From Streptomyces barringtoniae (GTDB lineage: Bacteria > Actinomycetota > Actinomycetes > Streptomycetales > Streptomycetaceae): a stretch of 64,000 nt of DNA. The notes below the pieces were generated by a model that was given only the letters and a program-made list of their open reading frames with translations, searched no databases and had not been told where the DNA came from. Made by a program: the position numbers and the translations under genes. Numbering within the stretch: the stretch's first letter is position 1; each line of letters begins with the position of its first letter. The stretch spans positions 186,001 through 250,000 of the forward strand of contig NZ_JAJHNP010000004.1 in NCBI RefSeq assembly GCF_020819595.1, given 5' to 3'. This document shows, in pieces, positions 58,954 through 64,000 of the stretch.

Positions 58954-60045
58954 ATGATCCGCATCAAGGCACGGGCGCCCACCGCGCGGGGGGCCGTACT
59001 GCCCACGGTCTGGGGAGCCGCGGCGGTCGCCTACAAGTTCGGCTGCCCGCTCGCTCAGCAGAACGGCCTCGGCGCGCGCATCGTCACCAGCGCCGTCTTC
59101 TTCGCCGTCGGTACCGGGCTGATCTTCCATGTCCGCCGGGCGCTGCTGCGGGAGCTGCGGCAGGTCCGCCGGGTGGCGCGGGCCGCGCAGAGCGTCGTAC
59201 TGCGTCCCCTGCCGCCACGCCTCGACGGGCTGAACATCGCCGCCGCCCAGTTGTCGGCGGACCGGGGCGCGTGCGTGGGCGGCGACCTGTACGAGGCGAT
59301 CGCCACCGAGCACGGGGTGCGGGTGGTGATGGGCGACGTACGCGGGCACGGTCTGGCCGCGCTGGGCACGGTCGCCGCCGTCCTCGGAAGTTTCCGCGAG
59401 GCCGCCCACGACGAGCCCGAACTCGGCGGTGTCCTGGGCCGTTTGGACCGCGCCCTCGCCCGGCACCTGCGCGAACGCGCCCGGGCCGAACACCCCGCGA
59501 ACGGCGGCCAGGACCCCGACCACCCGGTCGCCGAGGAGTTCGTCACCGTCCTGCTCCTGGAGATCGACCGCGACGGCCGGCTGCGCGCCCTCAACTGCGG
59601 TCACCCGTGGCCGTATCTGCTCAGCGGCACGAGGGTCGAGGCGTTGACGCGCGTCGACCCGCTTCCGCCACTGGGTCCGTTCCCGCTCCCGGCCGATTTG
59701 GAGGCCGAGTCCTGTGGTCATCTTGTCCCGGGTGAGTCCCTGGTCCTCTTCACGGACGGAGTGGAGGACGCGCGGGACAGCCGGGGCCGGTTCTTCTCGC
59801 TGCCGGGGACGCTGAGCGACGTCGTACGCGATCACCCCGTCTCTCCCCAGACGGTCCTGCGCACCGTCTTCAGGGCGCTCCTGCAGCATACCTCCGGCAA
59901 ACCCACGGACGACATAGCACTACTGGTCCTGCGGAACGATCGAACCTGGGGCGAACCGTCCTGCCCGGGGGTGCGGCACCCCCGTAGCAGGCCCGGCCAA
60001 GCCACCGCTTTTCGAGGGGGAGCCGGCGGCTTGGCCGGCACCTAA
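58954..60045 (+). CDS. Membrane-associated SpoIIE-type PP2C phosphatase
   Basis: The 363-residue protein has two hydrophobic segments (about 14-31 and 45-62) and then a SpoIIE/RsbU-type phosphatase domain with VGGDLYEA, MGDVRGHG, FVTVLLLEID, TDGVEDARD and DDIALLVLR, the metal-binding and core motifs. Such enzymes dephosphorylate anti-sigma-antagonists in stress and sigma-factor switching. It starts at ATG 58954. The C-terminal 40 residues are basic and rich in Arg and Gly. Two hairpins lie in the DNA of this tail. Confidence 0.92.
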   Translation: MIRIKARAPTARGAVLPTVWGAAAVAYKFGCPLAQQNGLGARIVTSAVFFAVGTGLIFHVRRALLRELRQVRRVARAAQSVVLRPLPPRLDGLNIAAAQLSADRGACVGGDLYEAIATEHGVRVVMGDVRGHGLAALGTVAAVLGSFREAAHDEPELGGVLGRLDRALARHLRERARAEHPANGGQDPDHPVAEEFVTVLLLEIDRDGRLRALNCGHPWPYLLSGTRVEALTRVDPLPPLGPFPLPADLEAESCGHLVPGESLVLFTDGVEDARDSRGRFFSLPGTLSDVVRDHPVSPQTVLRTVFRALLQHTSGKPTDDIALLVLRNDRTWGEPSCPGVRHPRSRPGQATAFRGGAGGLAGT

Positions 60046-60169
60046 GTCAACCGGTTCGGCACGCTGAGCGACAACGCGTGTACAGCGCGGATGCACGTGT
60101 TCCGTTCACACCCCGTGTGAAAGCGGGCGCACTACGCTGAACCGCACCAGGCCACCCGGGGGGCATCCC

Positions 60170-61510
60170 ATGCAGCCCAACACTCTGCTCGACGCGATCC
60201 TGGACGAGGCGGGGATCTCGCACGCCGGTCTCGCCGCCCACGTCAACCAGGCGGGCCGGAGACGGGGCCTCGCGCTCCGTTACGAACACACCGCCGTGGC
60301 ACGGTGGCTGAAGGGCCAGCGACCGCGCGGGCAGGTCCCCGACCTGATCTGCGAGGTGCTCGCCGCCCGCCTGCACCGTCCCGTCACCCTCGACGACATC
60401 GGCCTGGGCGTGCCCGGCGAGCCCGGCGCCCCGCACGTCGGCCCGCTGAACGGCTTCGTCGAGCGGGCGACCGCCCTGTGGCGCTCCGACGAACAGCAGC
60501 GGCCGCACGTCCTGGGCGCCCCCGCCGTCACCGGGACCCCGGCCGTGATGCCGGTCTGGGAGTGGGAGAACCCGCCCGAGGACGTCGATGTCTCCCGCGG
60601 CGGCCGGCACCGGGTCACCGCGGCCGACATCGAGATGCTGCGCGCCGCGCGGACGCACTACGAGCAGATGTACCGCAAGGCCGGCGGCATCGCGACCCGC
60701 ACCAGGATCGTCGGCTTCCTCAACGCCGAGGCGGCGCCGCTGCTGCGCGGCAGCTACACCGACGCCACCGGACGCCAACTGCACCGCGCCACCGGCGGGT
60801 TGGTGGCCATCGCGGGCATCTGCGCGTACGACTCCGACGCCCACGGTCTCGCCCAGCGCTACTTCCACCAGGCGCTGCGGCTGGCAAAGGCCAGCGGCGA
60901 CCGGGGACTTGGCGCGTACGTCATAGCGCTGCTGGTCAACCAGTCGCTGTTCATGCGGGAGTACCGGCAGGCGGTCGCCTTCGCCGAGGCCGCGCTGCGG
61001 GCCGCCGGCAAGCACATCACCCCGGCGCTCGCCTCCGACCTGTACGCGATGCAGGCCAAGGCGTACGCCCACCTCGGCGACTCCGCGGGAGCCCTGTCCT
61101 GCATCCGGCGCGCGGAGACGGCGGCCGAGCGGATCCGGCGCGGCCACGAGCCCGATGAGACCGGCTATGTCCAGCCGGGCCTGGTCAATGTGCAGGTGGC
61201 CGAGGCACTGCTCAGCCTCGGCGAGCTGGCCGCCGCCCAGGAGCACGCGGCGGCGGCCGTGGACAACCCGGCCCACGACCGGGGGCGGGTGCACCGGCTC
61301 GCCATGCTCAGCACCATCGAGCTGCGCCAGGGCAACGCCGACAAGGCGGTCGCCGCCGCCGTGCAGATGGCCGAGCAGGCACGCGGAATGGAGTCCCAGC
61401 GGCTGCGCGACAGACTCCGCGCGGTACGCGAACACCTGGCGCGCTGTGGCTCGGCCGGCACTGCCGAAGCCGCCGAACTCATCGACGGGGCACTGCGCGT
61501 ACCGCTGTAG
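60170..61510 (+). CDS. NsdA-like HTH/TPR regulator
   Basis: The 446-residue protein has an unusual N-terminal helix-turn-helix (LDEAGISHAGLAAHVNQAGRRRGLALRYEHTAVARWLKGQRPRGQVPD, about 10-58) then a TPR-like helical region (ALRLAKASGDRGLGAYVIALLVNQSLFMRE; EHAAAAVDNPAHDRGRVHRLAML). I recall the same family in NsdA, a negative regulator of sporulation and antibiotic production in Streptomyces. It starts at ATG 60170, preceded by GGGGGG. The next gene on the same strand is a Nudix hydrolase. Confidence 0.85.
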   Translation: MQPNTLLDAILDEAGISHAGLAAHVNQAGRRRGLALRYEHTAVARWLKGQRPRGQVPDLICEVLAARLHRPVTLDDIGLGVPGEPGAPHVGPLNGFVERATALWRSDEQQRPHVLGAPAVTGTPAVMPVWEWENPPEDVDVSRGGRHRVTAADIEMLRAARTHYEQMYRKAGGIATRTRIVGFLNAEAAPLLRGSYTDATGRQLHRATGGLVAIAGICAYDSDAHGLAQRYFHQALRLAKASGDRGLGAYVIALLVNQSLFMREYRQAVAFAEAALRAAGKHITPALASDLYAMQAKAYAHLGDSAGALSCIRRAETAAERIRRGHEPDETGYVQPGLVNVQVAEALLSLGELAAAQEHAAAAVDNPAHDRGRVHRLAMLSTIELRQGNADKAVAAAVQMAEQARGMESQRLRDRLRAVREHLARCGSAGTAEAAELIDGALRVPL

Positions 61511-61575
61511 GCCCTCTGTAGGTGCACAGTTCCTGCTGCGATATTGCCACTTACTCGGCGGAAGGTGGCAGAACC

Positions 61576-62112
61576 GTGCAGTGGACGAAACAGAACGAGC
61601 AAACTGTGTACGCAAACCGCTGGTTCAGCGTCAATCTCGCAGATGTCGAGTTGCCGGACGGCCGGCACCTGGACCACTTCCTGATCCGGCTGCGGCCGGT
61701 GGCCGTGGCCACCGTGGTCAACGAGGCGAACGAGGTGCTGCTGCTGTGGCGGCACCGCTTCATCACCGACAGCTGGGGCTGGGAGCTGGCCGCGGGCGTC
61801 GTCGAGGACGGCGAGGACATAGCGAGCGCGGCCGCCCGGGAACTGGAGGAGGAGACCGGCTGGCGGCCGGGGCCCCTGCACCACCTGATGAGCGTGGAGC
61901 CGTCCAACGGCCTCACCGACGCCCGGCACCACATCTACTGGTCCGACCGGGGCGAGTACATCGGGCATCCCGTGGACGACTTCGAGTCGGACCGCCGGGA
62001 ATGGGTCCCGCTCAAACTCGTTCCCGACCTGATCGCCCGTGGGGAGGTCCCGGCCGCCAACATGGCGGCCGCGTTACTCCTGCTGCACCACCTCAGGCTC
62101 GCCGAGGGCTAG
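61576..62112 (+). CDS. Nudix hydrolase with a TTA codon
   Basis: The 178-residue protein contains a complete Nudix box (GVVEDGEDIASAAARELEEETGW, GX5EX7REUXEEXGU), preceded by LIRLRPVAVATVVNEANEVLLLWRHRF. Family members cleave nucleoside diphosphate-linked compounds such as ADP-ribose. I chose GTG 61576, with GGAAGG about 9 bases upstream. Codon 167 (62074-62076) is TTA, so translation should need the bldA tRNA. The gene is convergent, with a 19-base gap, to another TTA-bearing gene. Confidence 0.93.
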   Translation: MQWTKQNEQTVYANRWFSVNLADVELPDGRHLDHFLIRLRPVAVATVVNEANEVLLLWRHRFITDSWGWELAAGVVEDGEDIASAAARELEEETGWRPGPLHHLMSVEPSNGLTDARHHIYWSDRGEYIGHPVDDFESDRREWVPLKLVPDLIARGEVPAANMAAALLLLHHLRLAEG

Positions 62113-62131
62113 CGGGCCCGGTGCCCGGCGC

Positions 62132-62392
62132 CTAACGGGCGGCCAGCGCCTGCCAGACCGTCACGACGAGTGCTCCCAGGGCCGTGAGCGCGGCGAGTGA
62201 CGGCAAGGGCCAGCGCGCGTGTTCCAGGGAGATCATCCGGGAGTTCAGCTCGTCGACTTCCTTGGCGGTCTCCTTGGTGCGGTGACTGAGCAGCGCCAGC
62301 CCTCCCTCGACGCGGGCATACGCGACGTCGAGACGGCGACGTAACTCTGCGAGTTCCTCCTGGACCACGGAATGATCGGAATCGGTGGTCAC
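62132..62392 (-). CDS. Small coiled-coil membrane protein with a TTA codon
   Basis: The 86-residue protein has a polar coiled-coil region (about 8-58; LRRRLDVAYARVEGGLALLSHRTKETAKEVDELNSRMISLE) and a C-terminal membrane helix (PLPSLAALTALGALVVTVW). It is a tail-anchored type design. It starts at GTG 62392 with GAGGAAGGAAACC upstream. Codon 17 (62342-62344, reverse strand) is TTA. Function is unknown. Confidence 0.75.
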   Translation of the reverse strand: MTTDSDHSVVQEELAELRRRLDVAYARVEGGLALLSHRTKETAKEVDELNSRMISLEHARWPLPSLAALTALGALVVTVWQALAAR

Positions 62393-62535
62393 GGTTTCCT
62401 TCCTCTCTGTAGCCGAATGTGGTTCCGCCACATCCGTTGCATGGGCATGAAGAGTGAACTCTGCTGGTGGGCGCGTGGGGAGCGTGTGCGAGGGGCATAT
62501 GCGTGCCCGGCGCGCACACGGTGTGTGAAACAGAT

Positions 62536-62565
62536 GGGCCCGGCACCGAGTTCGGTGCCGGGCCC
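62536..62565 (-). terminator. Terminator hairpin after the 3-hydroxyacyl-CoA dehydrogenase gene
   Basis: A perfect 14-bp stem GGGCCCGGCACCGA (62536-62549) with TCGGTGCCGGGCCC (62552-62565) around GT; read on the minus strand a short T-rich stretch follows. It separates the dehydrogenase gene from the small membrane protein downstream. Confidence 0.75.
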
Positions 62566-62586
62566 GTAAGGCGTAGCTCTGTGTGA

Positions 62587-63462
62587 TCAGCCGTAGGTGT
62601 AGAAGCCCGACCCGGTCTTCCGGCCCAGCCGGCCCGCCTCGACCATGCGCTGGAGCAGCGGGGGAGCGGCGTACAGCGGCTCCTTGTACTCGGCGTACAT
62701 GCTGTTGGCGATGGAGACGATGGTGTCCAGGCCGATCAGGTCGGACAGCTTCAGCGGGCCCATCGGGTGGGCGCAGCCCATCTCCATGCCGTTGTCGATG
62801 TCCTCGCGGCTCGCGATGCCCGACTCGAACATCCGGATCGCGGAGAGCAGATAGGGCACGAGCAGCGCGTTGACCACGAAGCCGGAGCGGTCCTGGGCGC
62901 GGATGGCGTGCTTGCCGAGCGTCTTCTCGGCGAAGACCTGGGCGCGGCCGAGGGTGCCCTCGGAGGTGGTGAGCGCCGGGATCAGCTCGACCAGCTTCTG
63001 CACCGGGGCCGGGTTGAAGAAGTGGATGCCGACCACGTGGTCCGGGCGGGAGGTGGCGACCGCCAGCTTCACCAGCGGGATCGAGGAGGTGTTGGAGGCG
63101 AGGATCGCGTCCGGGCGGGTCACCACCTGGTCGAGGACCTGGAAGATCTCCGTCTTCACCGGCTCGCTCTCCACGACGGCCTCGATCACCAGGTCGCGGT
63201 CCGCGAACTCGCCGAGGTCGGTGGTGAAGGTGAGCCGCGCCTGCGTGGCGTCCAGCTCCTCCTCGCTGATCTTGCCGCGCTCGGCGGCCTTGGCCAGGGA
63301 GTTGAACAGCCGGGTACGGCCGATCTCCAGGGCCTCGCCGGTGGTCTCGGCGACCTTCACGTCCAGTCCTGCGCGGGCGCACACCTCGGCGATGCCGGCG
63401 CCCATCTGGCCGCAGCCCACGACTCCGACGCGAGCAATGTCTCCCGTTGGGATGCCCGTCAC
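62587..63462 (-). CDS. 3-hydroxybutyryl-CoA dehydrogenase
   Basis: The 291-residue enzyme oxidises 3-hydroxyacyl-CoA with NAD(P) in fatty-acid or butyrate metabolism. It has a Rossmann motif VGVVGCGQMGAGIAE at the N terminus, the SNTSSI loop, HFFNPAPVQKLVELI with the catalytic His, and DNGMEMGCAHPMGPLKLSDLIGLDT in the C-terminal helical domain. It starts at GTG 63462 with AAGGGA upstream and is divergent from the partial gene at 63,635. Confidence 0.95.
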   Translation of the reverse strand: MTGIPTGDIARVGVVGCGQMGAGIAEVCARAGLDVKVAETTGEALEIGRTRLFNSLAKAAERGKISEEELDATQARLTFTTDLGEFADRDLVIEAVVESEPVKTEIFQVLDQVVTRPDAILASNTSSIPLVKLAVATSRPDHVVGIHFFNPAPVQKLVELIPALTTSEGTLGRAQVFAEKTLGKHAIRAQDRSGFVVNALLVPYLLSAIRMFESGIASREDIDNGMEMGCAHPMGPLKLSDLIGLDTIVSIANSMYAEYKEPLYAAPPLLQRMVEAGRLGRKTGSGFYTYG

Positions 63463-63634
63463 ATCGTTCCCTTCGCTGGTTCTCCGGCTCGCTGGCAGGA
63501 CCTCCGGGTTTCGGCGCCTGCTCCGATCGAGCACGTTACCGTCAAGTATCGATGATCGATCGGCCGGGTGGGTGCATTCTGTGGCGCGGAACGATCCGTG
63601 AGGGAGCGGATCCGGAGCGTATGGGGGTGTGCAC

Positions 63635-64000
63635 ATGGGGCATCTGTCACGGCGGGCCTTCACACTGGCGGCGCTGTCGACGCTGGCCACGGCGCAGGGT
63701 GCGGTGCGGGGTGTGGCTGCGGCCGCGGGTCGCCGGCCCCGCGCGGCCGCCGAGATGCGGGGCGTGTGGCTCGCGACCGTGTCCAACCGGGACTGGCCGT
63801 CCCGGCCCGGGCTCACGGCCGCCGCGCAGCGGGCGGAGCTGACCGCCCATCTCGACCGGGCGGCCCGCGACCGGCTCAACACGGTGGTCTTCCAGGTACG
63901 GCCCACCGCCGACAGCCTGTGGCCGTCACCGCACGAGCCCTGGTCCGAGTACCTCACCGGCACCCAGGGCAAGGACCCCGGCTGGGACCCGCTGGGCACC
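63635..64000 (+). CDS. Tat-exported glycosyl-hydrolase-like protein (GHL10), partial
   Basis: The first 122 codons of a gene cut by the window end are visible. The N terminus MGHLSRRAFTLAALSTLATAQGAVRG is a twin-arginine signal (SRRAFT). The mature part, RGVWLATVSNRDWPSRPGLTAAAQRAELTAHLDRAARDRLNTVVFQVRPTADSLWPS, matches the N terminus of GHL10/YngK-type proteins (DUF187), which act on cell-wall or other glycans. It starts at ATG 63635. It is a plausible client of the tatAC genes in this window. Confidence 0.85.
   Translation, partial: MGHLSRRAFTLAALSTLATAQGAVRGVAAAAGRRPRAAAEMRGVWLATVSNRDWPSRPGLTAAAQRAELTAHLDRAARDRLNTVVFQVRPTADSLWPSPHEPWSEYLTGTQGKDPGWDPLGT

Overview
The window is high-GC actinobacterial DNA, almost certainly from a Streptomyces chromosome core. 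Supporting signs are the very high third-position GC, frequent GTG starts, rare TTA leucine codons, a conservon with a cytochrome P450, and a Pup-proteasome locus next to tatAC. From memory, the gene order resembles the S. coelicolor region from about SCO1592 to SCO1648; I could not check this. I see no tRNA, rRNA, insertion sequence, prophage or CRISPR array.

Positions 1-20,500 hold the Pup-proteasome neighbourhood: a secreted protein, a ferredoxin, then arc (proteasomal ATPase), dop, pup, an endonuclease VII-like gene, prcB and prcA. A divergent LacI regulator/MFS exporter pair splits this block from pafA. Two FKBP peptidyl-prolyl isomerases, pafB and pafC (WYL regulators of the DNA-damage response), a zinc-ribbon protein, a tiny membrane protein, tatA, tatC and the Ski2-like helicase helY follow. 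Together they encode ligation of Pup to targets (PafA), Pup activation and removal (Dop), unfolding (ARC) and degradation (PrcAB), plus Tat export.

Positions 20,500-25,440 hold a five-gene conservon (cvn9/rar type) whose P450 lacks the ExxR motif. Positions 25,480-36,000 hold housekeeping and accessory genes: a pseudouridine synthase, a broken acetyltransferase/ABC-permease fusion, a 5'-nucleotidase, a siderophore-interacting protein with a putative iron box, a 5'-3' exonuclease, a cupin regulator, a BtuF-like protein, a TDT transporter/LysR pair and a kinase-like phosphotransferase.

Positions 35,160-40,290 look like a catabolic module: gamma-glutamyl hydrolase-type amidotransferase, FadR-type GntR regulator, GlnA4-type glutamine synthetase homologue, aldehyde dehydrogenase and SDR. 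Such sets degrade amines by gamma-glutamylation (polyamines or ethanolamine). Positions 41,770-46,060 carry a large disordered membrane protein coupled to a mycosin-like membrane protease, a 5 x 44-bp tandem repeat, and a class A beta-lactamase-like protein.

Positions 46,180-55,120 are translation genes: a structured leader with an attenuator, infC (apparent AUC start), rpmI, rplT, a TrmH-family methyltransferase, a soluble PAS histidine kinase, then pheS-pheT. The rest, to 64,000, is regulatory and accessory: an NB-ARC/TPR regulator, an AhpD-like protein, a DUF1801 protein, a SpoIIE-type phosphatase, an NsdA-like regulator, a Nudix hydrolase and a small coiled-coil membrane protein (both with TTA codons), a 3-hydroxyacyl-CoA dehydrogenase and the start of a Tat-exported GHL10-type protein. 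Four copies of a dispersed Streptomyces intergenic inverted repeat punctuate the window.
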